Counted from the first letter of the stretch, positions 12,901 through 26,283 are shown. The stretch is DNA of 64,000 nucleotides from Panax quinquefolius (GCA_020205615.1 CM035170.1:114676253-114740252); one strand, 5' to 3'. Program-made: numbers and translations. Notes: generated from the letters alone by a model not told the origin.

Positions 12901-15334
12901 TGTGAGACCCCAGATTTTATCAATAAAGATTTAAATTTTGTCGAAATAATTTTTAATATTATCTTTGTGAATTTGAGATAATATTATAGTTGTGGGTAGT
13001 ATTTATAAATTTTGCAAAGTATGCAAGTGGTTATATTATATTCGATTGGTCGGGGAATATTCGGTTTAGCGAGGAATATTAAATGCAACTACTCAATCAT
13101 TGGTGGACCTTATTAATGTAATTATTATCATCGGATTGAGAAAACGTATACAAAAATATTTTATTGAAATAACGGCGGAAGTTTTACTGGTAATTCTTGT
13201 TGAACTACTTTAGGTAGTAAAAAGTATAAAGATGTCGTGTGTGGTTGCGATAAGTAGCACACGGTATTGATTATTGATCTTATGTGAGAAGTCACTCGGT
13301 TTGATTCCATTATTGTCGATTAATAATATGAATTATTATAGCGATAATGACGTTTTTGTTTTATTAAGTATTATTAACGTAATAAAATGTAAACATCTTT
13401 ATATATAAAATAGAATACTTTATTAAAGTTATTCTATAAATAGAATATATTATATTTTATTATGCATAGTGTTGCGTAGTGTTTTTTTGTATAGTGTTTT
13501 GCATAGTATTGCATAGTGTTTGCATAGTAAAATGTTTTATATAAATAGAATATATTATATTTTATTTAAAAGATTTTTCTTTAAATATGGACCGTCCGAT
13601 TAAAGTAAATCAATCTGACCGCTCATGGATTAGTTACTTATGCATTCCATTTTCCTATAAATAGAAGCTCATTCCTTCATTATTTTCTTACGAATTCATT
13701 GAAACTCTAGAGAGAAATTATGAGAGAAGCTATAGAGAAAATTATAGAAAGAAGAAGAGTATTCTGCTACTTCACTACTTATATATTCAGTTCTTTTACT
13801 AGTAGAGGGTGTTATTCTTTCTTCTTGAGAGAACTTCATTATTCCATTCATTATCATTCTTATTGGAATAACTTTGTAAAAGTGGCATACCCTATACATA
13901 ACTTTGTATACGCTGGCGTACCCTATACTTGGTGAAATCCTTATGTTATTCCATTGCTTATTATTACATTGGAATAACTTTGTACTGCTGATTTACCTAT
14001 ACTTGGTGACATTCTTCTATTATTCATTGGAACATCCTCATGCGTGTTTTTACACCGACTGGTTCTGCTTTTATTATTACATTGGAACATCCTGTGCATG
14101 TGTTTTACAGGACTGGTTCCGCCTCTTTATCATTACTGTTGGAATATCCTATCTCGTGTGTTTTACACCGGATCGGTTCCATCTTTATTATTACTGTTAG
14201 AACATCCCGCTTGCAATTGTTTCATTTCACGACTTGGTTCCGTTATTATTATTCTCATTGGAATAACCTACCTATGCGAAGTACCACATGCATGGTGATT
14301 TCTTTTGTTATTCCATTCTTTATTATACCCAGGTTGGTTAAAACTTTGACTTATATACTCCATGAAATTAGTAGAATATCCTTGATATTTGCGTTTCATC
14401 CAATATCTTTCATGGAAATATTCTTCCGATCATTATTGAATTTTACTTCACTGAAACAAAGATCATGTTGACAATTTGGGCGTTAATAATTCATGGATTA
14501 AATAATTCTTGAACTTGTTTTATTGAATTACTATGTCATTGTCATCATCCTCATGTTATATTATGTTATCTTTGGCTTACGTGCGTAGATGAACTTAGTA
14601 TGATTATGACCGAGGGATCATTCGGTATAATCATGACTTGATATAAATGATGTGACAAAAGTCCTCGATTGGCACTTCGTAATGCGTTGATGGATAGTTT
14701 TTGGTATGATTATGACCAGGGGTGATTCGGTATAGTCATGACCATTGATAATTTGATGAAAATCCTTGGCCGTGATACGGGGATGATTAGATGTGGTGGT
14801 TTATTATTAAAAGTGAGTCTCAAATGATAAAAATTGATGAAAACCTTTAAAACCTAAAAGATAGTAGACTTTATTCTCTACTTGACTCTTTTAATGGATT
14901 GCTTATTCAATGCAGATTAAACCGGTTGTCTATTGTATTTTATCGGTTTAACATCATTTGAAGGCTAATGATAATTTATTCGCATTATCTTAGTCATAAT
15001 ATTTCTTCTTGGGCTAGTTGAGTTCACCTTTTCTTTCACCGTTTCTCTTCTTGAAATGAGAACATAAATTGGGACGAAGTCGGGAAGCGAAGTAATGGTC
15101 GAGAGGATAGCATTAGTAGTCCTCACTATTCTGCGTGAAATAGTGTGATAATAGTTGTAATGAGGACTCTTTTTGAGTTTGTATAATATCTAGTAGAGAC
15201 AATATTTGTATTCAAACTCACGGTTTATGTCGTATTATACCCTGACGCTTATATTAATAAGTTGTATTTGAATTTATGTACCATGTAAGTGGCGACCCAA
15301 GATGGGTGGCGTATACAAAATTTTAGGCGTCACA
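12901..15334 (+). mobile_element. Solo LTR-like element of a related Ty3/gypsy subfamily
   Basis: A 2.43-kb unit begins TGTGAGACCCC and ends GGCGTCACA, giving TG...CA ends like the neighbouring LTRs. A TATA box (CTATAAATAG) lies at about 13655-13664. It contains TGCATAGTGTT-type short repeats (13460-13530), a ~57-bp tandem repeat (13860-14280) and a GGTATGATTATGACC repeat (14605-14745). The end region, with an ACCATGTA-AGTGGCGACCC block near 15280, parallels the family LTRs. The flanks differ completely: pol on the left, a truncated inverted LTR on the right, with no target-site duplication. A simple solo-LTR insertion is therefore not enough to explain it. Confidence 0.7.
13860..14280. repeat. 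Degenerate ~57-bp tandem repeat in the solo LTR
   Basis: About six or seven copies carry ATTGGAA(T/C)A followed by TTTTACACCG-ACTGGTTC and TTATTATTAC blocks. Several overlapping open frames across it, such as the one at 14040-14471, reflect the repeat and do not resemble a known protein. Confidence 0.65.
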
Positions 15335-17052
15335 CTTCGTGAATAATAACTCGTGAATAAGTAACTCGTGAATAAGTAACTCATGAATTGTAACTCATGA
15401 ATAAGAACCCGTCATGAATAAGTTCCAAATTTGATAAAATTTTCAACCAATATTTGGCATAATGATATTGAAGAAATAATATCATTTTCAAATAAAATAA
15501 CATCCCTTACCTCGAAAGACAAGATCTTCTAGTTAAAACACCGGATATAAAGCTATGACTTGAACTTGCACCAGTATAGCAATACTCAAAGTATACTCAA
15601 AATACTCATAAGAATACGCTCGATAATATAGAGAGAAAAACTTGATTTACGGTGTGATTTTCAATTCTAACTTAAGCACCCTATTTATAGGAAAATGTTT
15701 AGAACCCAAAAGTAGAAAATTTAATATAATATTAATATATATTTAATAAATTCTCTACGCCCATCTAGACAATCTGATCTCAGCCATCAACACATGTTAA
15801 AGATGCCCACAAACATTTAAAAAACGTTTTTCTTATTTAAATTATTTTAAACTTCCAAAAATCAATTATTTCGGAGCTTCGGAACTTCAATAATTCATAA
15901 TAAATAGCCATTTTATCAGAAAATTCGAATCTCGCGAGTTTTTATAGGAAATTCAATTCTCTACAACTTTGCAGAAGAAAGTTTTTCCAAATTCCAAACA
16001 GAAATTGACCGAAATCCACAAACGGGAGATTTTATAGGCTATAATCAAATTTCAGTCAAGAAATGGGGTCCACCGACACACAAAACATGTGTTAATTATT
16101 TAATGCAACAAAAATACTCTTCCTCCTCATATACTCACATATCGCACATTCATTATAAAAATATCACCGTTAATATATTATTAAAATAATATATTTAAAT
16201 GAATTATTTTATCGGAAAAAAGATAAAATATTAATTTTCAACAATTGTCACATTAAAATTTTCTCCATCTATATCCACATAAAATCAATATTTTCCTCAT
16301 CATATAAATCAATAATTAATTATTCACAAATAATATTACGAATCACAATCTTCGGCAACCAGGTAGCCCTCCCGAAAGAGAACTTTCGATAAAGATTTCT
16401 CCTTCTTGGCGCATGATTAGGTGACCAAAACTCTCCTTAGATGAACTTTCTAGACATTGCCAATAATGTTTTCTAATAATATTATTCGGATAATATGAAT
16501 TATTGCTTCGATAATGGAAAATCTTGTGTAATGACAATTTATTGAAACAACGAGTAATATAAAATATCAATCGTGAATTATTGAATCAATAAAATAAAAT
16601 ACTAAATAGTAATTACTCAGTAACAATTATTGAGTAGTGCCTTCTTACGTAAGAATCAATAATTGGTGCAATACTGCGGTCTTCTTGCTCAACAACGCCA
16701 GATTAGTGTGTTTTAACCACCGGGTATTCCAACAAGATTAACTGGTAATAACTACTGCTGTTATTTATAAACAACTTATATTTGTCATTTTCTTCATCCA
16801 TTCGCTTTTTAGTTATGGGGCTCACAAAAAGATCTACTTGTGTCGTTGCGAATATTCCCGAAACAATCTGAATATTCCACGACCAAAACGAATATTCCCT
16901 AACAATAATGAATATTTTATAACCACTTGCTTATTCAAAATATTTGCGTATTTTACCCATAACTATCCACATTAATCAAATCAACCCTTACTATTTCAAA
17001 ATAATAAATAGAGAAAAATAAATTTCATTTATTAATAATTTGGGGTCTTACA
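15335..17052 (-). mobile_element. Truncated inverted LTR (probable 5' LTR of element 2)
   Basis: On the minus strand this starts TGTAAGACCCC at 17052 and runs through a TATA box (CTATTTATAG on the plus strand, about 15682-15691) into the TTATTCACGAG repeats. It breaks off at 15335 after about 1.7 kb. No polypurine tract lies beside it at 17053, so this side is the outer edge of the minus-strand element. It is very similar to 8400-10024. Confidence 0.75.
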
Positions 17053-19470
17053 TGTTGTTTCTGTTATGTTTACCATTAAAACATGTTATGGTTACTTTTA
17101 TATAACTATTTGGTTACTGTTATCTTATGGTTTGGCTACTATCATTGTGTCCTCAATGTGGGATTTTGGTTATTTTATTTTTATTACGGTTAATATGTAA
17201 TTGTTTAGTATACATGAATTACCTAAACTGGGTTTCATTACATGATGTTTCGCATTTTGGTTACCATTAAAACCTGCATTTCAGTTCTTATCATATAATT
17301 ATGTAGTTCTTGTTTTATTATAATTATAAGTTTGTATGAGGATCATTATATATATAGTGTTAAATGTATATATTTTATTTATACCATGTCATCATGATGG
17401 AATAAAAACTCTAATTAAGAGTTCCCATGTATATATATGATAGTCATTTATAGATCTCATATTAAAATAAAAATAGTTTGAGATGTATAGTTGGTATCCA
17501 AACCTGCATATAAGGGTAACTATTTTAATTTTTGTTAGTAACCAAATAATTAAAAACTTGTATTAGAACAGTTATCAAGTGTTTAATGTAAATGTGAGGG
17601 TTCACATTTATCTAGCTGATGGATACTTTTAAATTACGTAGTTATAAAAGTTATTTCGAAATGGTCCATGCCAGTTGGTAACTAAATATGAATATAGAGG
17701 TAAACATTTTATTTTAGATGGGTAACCAAATTTACATAAAAATATTTCAGAACAATTACCAATTGTTCAATGTATATGTTTACTTTAAATTGACAACTCA
17801 TGATGGAATCAAAAATTAAAATATTAATCAACATCAATTTTGGTTACTGTACATCATCAAAAATGTTACTAACTATGTGGTTAATGGTTACTAACAGTAA
17901 ACAATTATATATTCCTGTAAACAATAAAATTTGTTGTATTGGTTACTGTCAGTCTCCATTGTCTAACAACTGAATAAACATTGTAAAGTAACCAAATTAA
18001 TATTAGACAGTAACCAAATTACATAATCTTAGTAACCAAAATATAAACCACATTTTTACATGCAATTTTGAAGGTCTAAATGATGGAATTTGAACAAAAA
18101 ACCCTGCAGTTCACCAGCAAAGCTGGTGACTTTTGATCGTTGACCCGTTTTCAATGAAATTAGGCTCTGAAAACGCCAAAATCCGACACTCCAAACTTGA
18201 TAGAACAATGCATATCATGTTTTGCATTTCTTTGAACGAACAAGTTGATGGAACTAGTATGCCGGTAACTTCAAATTTGGTGTATTGGTTACTTCAGTCT
18301 ATATACCGTTGAAATAAAGTACAACATGAATCAATTCCATTGTCCCACAAATGAATAAATCTTCAGTAAGTAACCAAATCAATGTTAACCAGTAACTAAA
18401 CTACATAATGTTAATAACCAGTACATAAAATACATTTGTACATTTATCTTACAATTGAAATAATCAGTATATTGATATTTATTACCAATTAAACTATAAC
18501 AGTTGTATGAAGGTAACAAATGTAGTCAATAAGTAACCATCATAATAAAATAAACCAATATAAAACACCGTAATATTATATAATAATAATCGTAACAACA
18601 TTATACAGTAACCAAATCCAATTTAAACAGTAACCAACACATATTTATTTAGTAGCCACAAGATAAACACATTCTCCATTGCATTTTTATAGTAAAAACC
18701 AACCAATATAACTTGATTGTTACCAACTAAAGGCTAAATGTTGTAAGAATATAACCAATGTAGCTAACAAGTAACCATTAATATAAAATACATAAGTATA
18801 AGTATAATTAAATTAATATAGTAACCAGGTCAGCACTAATGAGTAACCATTATAATTTTACATAGTAACCATGTCAGCATTAGTCAGTAACCAATATAAT
18901 GTTAAACAATAACCAAGTCAAGATTAATCAAGAATCAAGTCATCATTTTTCAATAACCAAGTCGAGATTAGTAAGTAATATTACGCCTTAACCATTATAA
19001 TTTTACACAAAGAACCAACTAAGCAATAGTCGAGAACCATTATAATGTTACACAATAACTAAGTCAGCATTAGTCAGTAACCAATTTAATATTACAAAGT
19101 AACCAAGATATCATTAGACAAAGAACTAATACAACGATTAGGCAAAGTATAATGTTACACAAAACGAAGACAACATTACAAAATGTAAATGATTACCAGA
19201 ATGTAACCAATGTATTTGATGAGTAACCATTAATATAAAAAAAATCAGTAGAACTCATATAAAAATTATAAAGCAATCAAATAAACATTATTCAACAACT
19301 AAATACATAATAAATAGTAACCAATTTATATCTATTTAGTAACCATAATATAAAACATATTAATGACCATTCAAAACATTCAATATTCTTAATCTGTGAC
19401 CATTTTAAGTGTGAAAAACTTAAGAAAGGTAATCAATATAGGAATTCGTAGTAACCATAGGTAACTACAT
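17053..19470. repeat. Non-coding region dense in GTAACCAA / TTGGTTAC motifs
   Basis: Dozens of copies of an 8-10 bp motif recur every 20-50 bp. Left of about 17960 the motif mostly reads TTGGTTAC; to the right it mostly reads GTAACCAA, so the block is loosely inverted around that point. Two ~130-bp segments starting near 17936 and 18279 resemble each other. At about 18815-19180 the pattern becomes a degenerate minisatellite, with AGTCAGCATTAGTCAGTAACC and TATAATGTTACAC blocks alternating. A perfect CACCAGC-AAA-GCTGGTG hairpin lies at about 18111-18127. No coding frame is credible. It may be a non-autonomous transposon or an old satellite; the class is unknown. Confidence 0.6.
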
Positions 19471-20516
19471 GCATACGAATTTTAAACTCAATACCTCCGT
19501 ATTCAGATTTGTATCGAAGTTGTTGTGATCTTGTATTCAACAATCACTGCAGTACGATTATTTTTTGTTACTGAACTTGAAGTTGCTGTTGATTTTGTAT
19601 GCTATTTACCGATCTCAGAGTTGTGCATTGCGCAAAAGGTTTCGTCTTCTCCGATCTCGAGTTAAGGGCCAATTGCAAAGGTTTAAATCTTATCCGATCT
19701 CAGAGTTGTGTCGCGACAGAAGATTTGGATTTCTCCGATATGAAAGTTGCATATTTTTTCAATTGCTTCAATTTAGGAGCGGTTAGTTGTAAATAGCAAA
19801 GTTGGTAACTGACGTATAGGAGTTAATGACACGTGATTTTAGCAACGTAATATTGTGTTTGTTTTATTTTTGTAATTATGTTGTGTGTGTTTTATTTTTA
19901 TAATTACTTTTTAATTGTTGTATATTAATGTTAAGGACCCAATAAAATATAGACGATTGTGTATCTCGATCAATATTCCATATATATATAATAAATAAAA
20001 ATATAATGATGATATTACTACATATAAAAATAAAATAAAAGGGACGGTGCTCACTTTTGGCATATCATATATTTCATCTTAAACACGTTGATGGGTGTTG
20101 TGGTGGGTGGGTGTTGTCGTGGGTGCTTTAAGCAAAACCCATTACCATTGCAATTGCCCCTACCTCCAACAATCATAAGATTCCTCTTTCCACTTCTCTC
20201 TTATCTATATGTTCACCTCCTTCACATTACAATAATTGCTCTCCTGTCCCTGAAATCCTTCAATCTAACCCCTTTTCCCACTAAATTTCCTCCAATTTCA
20301 AAGTTATTTTATAGGGGTTCTATTATTTTCTCCATCTTGTTTTGGCTAGAACGAAAACAATAAAGAAATTCTATATTTAAAAAAAACCTCAATTTCTGAA
20401 CCCACATAAAATTTTGTATTTTTTCAAGAAAACAGTTTTAATGATCATGGTGTGCAACTGTTAGATATTTCAAGATTCAATTTTGTTTCACTAATATTCA
20501 AGAAAGGGAAAATTCC
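19471..20516. other. Upstream region of the LUL gene; short direct repeats
   Basis: CCGATCTCAGAGTTGTG occurs at about 19608 and again near 19698, with a partial copy (CCGATCTCGAGTT) near 19652, giving spacings of roughly 45-90 bp. The small overlapping frames here are not supported as genes. From about 20060 to 20516 the sequence is pyrimidine-rich and probably includes the promoter and 5' leader of the downstream gene. I cannot place a transcription start with confidence. Confidence 0.4.
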
Positions 20517-23009
20517 ATGGGTAACGCCGGAAGTAGCAGCGTAAATGGCCGGCGGAGACAGGGAAGCCGGATTAGCCACCCACCGCCCCCGCCCCTGCCC
20601 CTGCCTCCGCAACCTCCGCAGCCGGAAATCACCGGCAATCGATACGTATTCGCTGCGGCCACCCCGTACCCTTCTCAATACCCTAACCCTAATCCTCCAC
20701 CATATTATCAGTACCCAGGTTACTATCCGCCTCCGCCAGCGATGCAAGTACCTTTGCCAGCTCCGTATGATCACCACAACCGTCCGCCACCGTCCCAGAT
20801 GGACCCGGCCCAGTCGAATTGGGTAGGTGGGAGGTACCCTTATGGGCCTATAATGCATGCTCCTACTCCATATGTTGAGCATCAGAAGGCAGTGACATTT
20901 CTTAGAAATGATGTTAATTTAAAAAAGGAAACTTTGAGGGTTGAGCCAGATGAGGAGAATCCTGGAAAATTCCTTGTGACATTTACATTTGATGCAACCG
21001 TTGCTGGAAGGTACCATAGATTTATCATTTGGGTAATTATTTGATATTAGACTAAGTTAGATGCTGGGGTCACTCAATGTGCAATTTTCATTTATTTGTA
21101 TTGCTGACTACTGACATAATTTGGATTGATTAGATTTTGAGTATCCTACTTTCTGTTTTTTTTTTCGGCTTTAATTTATAAAATTTGATGAACTTTTATC
21201 TTGTTTTGTATCAGTATAATATTTTGCTCGTAATTGGTATTAAGTAATTTTATGGTTATTATCAGGTCACTTCTTTGTTTCTCTACTCTATTAAATTCAA
21301 GTCTTTTACGGCAATGTAATTGTTCATTTCCTTTCAAGAGTTCAGTTAAGCCCTAAGGTGATTTGAGGTCTATGGAGATTCAATTCCGCTTTTGTAGCCA
21401 TAATGCCATATATATAATCAATGGAGTTCTTATTTATTAATTTGCCTACAACTATTTTAAGCTTAATTGGATGTGGTATTATTCCACATGTTCTTGATGA
21501 ATTTGATGTTTTCAACCATTTTGGTCGAGCAGACTTGGTTTTAGTGGAAAAATGAATTTCCTTCGATTGTTAGTTGGTTGTATCCTAATGTTCCAACCCC
21601 ATCATTTCAAACCCTCAATCAAGTGAATATAGGTCTATGATTCTAGTTGGTACATGCTGAGAACATGTATGTTATAAAACAAAAACTGACATGTATGTCA
21701 TTACGGACTAATATGTCTTCCATTTGTTATGTAATTCATATAGCATTACCGTTATTTTCTTTGCAAAAGAGGGCGAAGATTGTAACCTGACACCAATGAA
21801 GGAAAGTATGTTTGCACCAGTGACAGTAAATTTCCAACAAGGTTTAGGCCAGAAATTCAGACAACCCTCAGGAACTGGGATAGACTTTTTAACTTGTGAA
21901 GAGGCAGAATTACTTAAAGAGGGTGACATGGATGTGTATCCTCTAGCAGTGAAGGCGGAGGCATCCCCAAGCGACCAAAGTGGATCAGCAGATGGAAAAC
22001 CAGAGTCTGGAGCCAGTAACTCCCAGATCACTCAAGCAGTATTTGAGAAGGAGAGGGGTGAATACCAAGTGAGAGTGGTGAAGCAGATCTTATGGGTGAG
22101 TGGAATGAGGTATGAACTGCTGGAGATATTTGGTATTGGAAATTCAGTTGATGGTGATTTTGATGGGAATGATCCCGGAAAAGAATGTGTTATCTGCTTG
22201 TCAGAACCTCGTGACACAACTGTCCTTCCATGCAGACACATGGTACTCTCTCTCTCACTCTCTCTCTTCCTCTTATTGGAAACTGAGAGATATTGTGAAA
22301 CAAATAAATCTGTCTCTCTGCCTAGTATTTTTTATCTTGTCATAATGCCTTGTTTATAAGTGTCACCTATTATAACTATGCTGGTAGTCTCTGTGATTGC
22401 TTTTCCCCTCCATGATGGCAGTTAAGGAGATATGGATATTGTTCAAGTTCAAAAGTAGACCATTTAGTCATTTACCTAACATCCCTAAATTTAAAAAGAA
22501 AAGGGGGGGAGGAGGAGGAAAGATTATTAAAATAAAAATGCATCCTAGGATGAAATGTTTGTAATGGCTTCTTGTCTAAAAAATTATATTGGCTGAAAGC
22601 TGTTACAGTTCCAGAAGAAAGGGTTTAGAGAACATAGAAAATAATTGCTGATTAAGTGATTCCTATCTGAAGTGTTAATAACATATTATGAATTAAAGCT
22701 ATATTAAGTGTATCTATTATGTTGGCTTACATATTTTTCATGACTTGGATTAATTTCCCAAAAGTTAGATTCATGTAATGGATGCAACATCTCGCATGCA
22801 TCTTCTTTTACTTCCAGTCTCGTCAAGCTAATGTTTCGTTGCTTAGTCCGAGTTTTGAAGATAATTTTTACTGAAATAATTTCTTCATGCAGTGTATGTG
22901 CAGTGGATGCGCAAAAGTTTTGAGGTTCCAAACAAACAGGTGTCCTATATGCAGACAGCCAGTGGAGAGGCATTTGGAGATCAAGGTCAACAATGGAACT
23001 AAGGACTGA
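20517..23009 (+). CDS. LUL: LOG2/LUL-type RING E3 ubiquitin ligase (3 exons, 369 aa)
   Basis: Exons are 20517-21010, 21744-22242 and 22893-23009; the junctions are GT-AG and keep the frame. The protein starts MGN, a typical N-myristoylation signal, followed by a Pro/Tyr-rich low-complexity stretch (about residues 20-110). Next come the family's conserved middle region (about 115-260, with YVEHQKAV and a [11 protein letters not shown] block of the DAR2 type) and a C-terminal C3HC4 RING (Cys313 to about residue 352; CVIC, CRHMCMCSGC and CPICRQP motifs). All visible zinc ligands are present. In Arabidopsis, LOG2 is a plasma-membrane-associated ubiquitin ligase that acts with the GDU1 amino-acid-export regulator; LUL1-4 are its paralogs. 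Which paralog this is cannot be told here. The length is close to the Arabidopsis proteins. The start was chosen for the MGN context and family match. Confidence 0.93.
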
Positions 23010-23781
23010 AGAGCTGACAAGTTTCTGCTTTGTCCGTGCTGTAAAGTTCTTTGTTATCAGCCTGTTTTCAAATCTTCTGTTTTTTTTTTCTTTCCCTTCC
23101 TCTTTTAACCTTACCTCCCTCTCTCCTGCATGTTCTGGTTTTTAATAATTACACTGGAATGTCATCTGTATGCAGTTTGGCTTTAAGTATAGTGCAATTT
23201 TTACTGAAGTTCATATAGCATAAGATGTTGTAAGCTAATGGCTTTTGCATGATTGTTCTGGGGCTGTTTAGTGGCATATTCTCCTTACATCATCCAATCA
23301 ATGTGATATTTATAGTATAAACGGTTTGCTTTAGAATTGCTTTGTTCAATCCCCTTTTATATTACGACATAAGAGTTGCACTATGTTGGTTTTGCTTCAA
23401 ATTAATTGGCTTGAAGTGTATTTTTCTTTACTGAATCATTCATTGATTGTATTGTTCTTGATGCGGTTATTTGGAACTGTTCACCACTTGGTCTTTTCCA
23501 AAAAGTAATGATCTCACAAGGAAAGGAGCCCAAATCCAAGTAGTTATTCTGCTCCAGGTAATTGTCGAATGGTTCATCCAAGTAGTTATTCTGCTTCTGC
23601 AAAGAAACTCCAATGAAGCCTACAAACACCAAATTTCCGTAGTTGCCCAATCTCTTAACTTTTTTTAAAATTCTTACTTTCAGTGCTGTTAATGTAATCA
23701 CTGAGGAGCAAGCTCTCCAGCAGTAGGTGCAATTCTCTATTTTTCTTGGTCAACCTCTTCTCAAGTTGTGTAGTGGTTTGG

Positions 23782-23836
23782 ACTTATTCAGATTAGCCTT
23801 GTCTTCTTACTTATTCAGATTAGCCTTGTCTTCTTC
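23782..23836. repeat. Perfect ~27-bp tandem duplication
   Basis: ACTTATTCAGATTAGCCTTG followed by TCTTCTT occurs twice back to back. It is short, non-coding and probably recent, given the identity. Confidence 0.8.
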
Positions 23837-24466
23837 TAAAGCATTATACAACCACTTGTAATTGTAACTATAGATTGCTTTCAGGATAGGGTAGGTAGCT
23901 GTATTGAGACTTATACTTGTTCTTCAGTTTGTTTGTACAACTGAAGTTTTTCTGCCCTTTTTTCTTCCCTTTTGATTGTTCTGGTACAAACTAATGGTAA
24001 TTAGTGAAGTAGAAATAGGTAAATATGTAGAAATTGGTCCAGAGCGAGCTGGTGTTGTTGCTGGGAGCTGTGGATTTTTGAGGACAAGCAGGGGCTGGCT
24101 GTTGTTCCACTTTATTTACTGGTTGGTGTTATTTGGCTTTGGTTTAATTTTATAGTTTTGGACAATGTCATATTTCTGTCTGGCGAATAGGAGGATTAAA
24201 GAACAAGGTGGATTGTCTGTCCATCTTCTACTTGCAAAACAAAAGCAATGGTCTATAATCAAAGCTAATCCATTTTTTGCTTCTTTCTTACTTTAATGAT
24301 TCCATACCCAATAATGCATATGCAAAAATCAAGCTAATTCACTTGTTTTTTTAAAACTTCATGTTCAGTTCAGTGATGCTGATGCCCCACTAAAGTAATC
24401 TAGTAGTGCAATTCATACACACACATGACATATATATATGTATATATATATTGAGGCTGGTTTAGG

Positions 24467-24487
24467 GACGGACTAGACCAGTCCGTC
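24467..24487. other. Perfect 8-bp stem hairpin
   Basis: GACGGACT and AGTCCGTC are separated by five bases (AGACC), giving a perfect GC-rich stem inside otherwise AT-rich, TA-repeat-flanked DNA. It could be a MITE remnant; no target-site duplication was identified. Confidence 0.6.
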
Positions 24488-25164
24488 TGTCGGAGATCCT
24501 CTTCGTATGTGTGTATATATATATATAATGTGGGTGTATGTATACATATACATACACATAGTGAGTCATACATTGAATTGAATGGGTAGTTGAGGTCGGC
24601 TGCTGAAGCTATTGAATCGGAATTCATTTTTAGTAGTAAAATATAAAAAATCTATATGCGTATAAGATGAAGTAGTATATAACATATAAGATGCAACCTA
24701 GGTGGAGAATTGAGCACTAATTATCTACTCAATTATTACTCCCTCACTCACACGATACAAGTCCTGTAGTATCAAGTTAAATATTTATTTTTTTACAATA
24801 ATTTGCTTATAATATATTTAGTTTTAATTGTTATATTTTTATTTTCTATGGAACATCACTAATCATGTAGAGAAAATTATACAATTAAATAATAATTTAA
24901 ATATAAACAATTATCATTTTATCATTTTTTTTTAATACGTGCTTACAAAAAATCAACCATCACTTTTATGGAAGGAGGAGTGTTATTACTATTATATCTT
25001 CTAAATGCTCCATTATTGTAATAGTTGAACTCAATGGTGATTTGGTCACTGTCAACCCACAGTGGCTATTGTCAAGTTAGCTTCTTCTTTTAGAGAAAAG
25101 AAAAAAAAAACTTATTATACTTTGGAAATTCTTCGGTCCCTAGTAAAATATAATTCTTTTGGTG

Positions 25165-25189
25165 CCATGCCATGCCATGCCATGCCATG
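25165..25189. repeat. (CCATG)5 microsatellite
   Basis: Five exact copies of CCATG follow each other in the spacer. The unit is unusual among plant microsatellites, which are mostly AT- or GA-rich. Confidence 0.9.
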
Positions 25190-25950
25190 GCTTTCTAAAT
25201 TAAAAGCATACCCCATTTGTTTATTCTGTAACGACTTTGGAAGTTGCTCTCCGTTGGATATTTAGATTTATTTTTTAGGATACAAAAGTTCAACTCAACA
25301 AGAACACTTTCTTTTATCTCAATTTCAACAACTTAAATTAAAAAAAATAAATAACAAATGTAGTAATTAACTAATTACTTTATAGTTTTAAAATTAGAGA
25401 TATAATTTGATTTTTGAAGTCAAACGACGACCACGTGTTAAAATTCAAAATTAGCATGACTTTCTAAAATACTTACTAGTTTTTATTATATATTATACAA
25501 TTATAATAATTAAAATTAAATAAATTCACATCAATTTGAGTAATTGATACTACTTCCATCCAAAATTATTATTAATTATTAAAAAGAAACAATTATTATA
25601 GTAGTGATTTGTGAAATGAGTGCTGACGCAATATTGTACAACATGCTATAAGAATAAGCTTTGTTTTTGTTGTTGTTCCCATTTTTTGTTTTAATTTCAA
25701 TTTTCTCGTAGTACCTAAATTTAAGCATAAGCCCAGAGACAAATAATTTGGGACTGTGTTGTACTGTACCCGCCGTGGTACAAAGAATAGCAGCTCCGTC
25801 CCCCCCTCTCTCTCTCCCACACATCTACATCTCTGTTTGTTCAATATTGATTTGATTTGGGTGTTGATTATCATCTCCTGCTACTGAAGAATAATCAGTT
25901 TGGTTAAATTATTGATGGTTTCCCAATAATAAAATCTCTATATTAATATT

Positions 25951-26232
25951 ATGGAGGCTACTGAAGAAAAATATGTAGAGAAAGAAAGTAATGAAGAGGA
26001 CGGTTGCAGGAACAACACAAGCGATACTCCTCCTCCTCCTCCTTCTACTACTACTATTCAAAAGGTAATTGGGTGAAATTAGTGATACATTTTGACCATG
26101 TCATCTGCGAAATCCTAAAACTCAAAATTTTCAAATCAGTTTATTTTATTTTAGTACAAGCAATAGCTATTGTAAACCAACTAATTAGTTGCTTTCATAA
26201 CTTAAATGAATTATTATCAATTTTGGATTGTA

Positions 26233-26283
<51 letters not shown>

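Larger units (their letters stand above)
23010..25950. other. Intergenic spacer between the two E3 ligase genes
   Basis: The first few hundred bases are probably 3' UTR of the upstream gene. A perfect ~27-bp duplication (CTTATTCAGATTAGCCTTG core) lies at about 23782-23836, and a partial ~46-bp duplication (CCAAGTAGTTATTCTGCT) at 23537-23600. AT-rich microsatellites occur at 24430-24560. No coding frame resembles a protein. The last ~100 bp upstream of 25951 are likely the 5' leader of the RING-CH gene. Confidence 0.5.

Noticed and set aside
14040..14471. 143-codon plus-strand frame rich in Tyr, Phe and Leu
   Set aside because: It runs through the ~57-bp tandem repeat of the solo LTR in more than one frame; no protein similarity is evident.
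20680..20697. ACCCTAACCCTAATCC telomere-like or telobox motif
   Set aside because: It encodes a Pro-Asn-Pro-Asn stretch of the LUL low-complexity region; only two repeats, no telomeric tract.
20445..20882. 145-codon minus-strand frame
   Set aside because: It is antisense to the proline-rich first exon of the LUL gene; the plus-strand product is clearly conserved.
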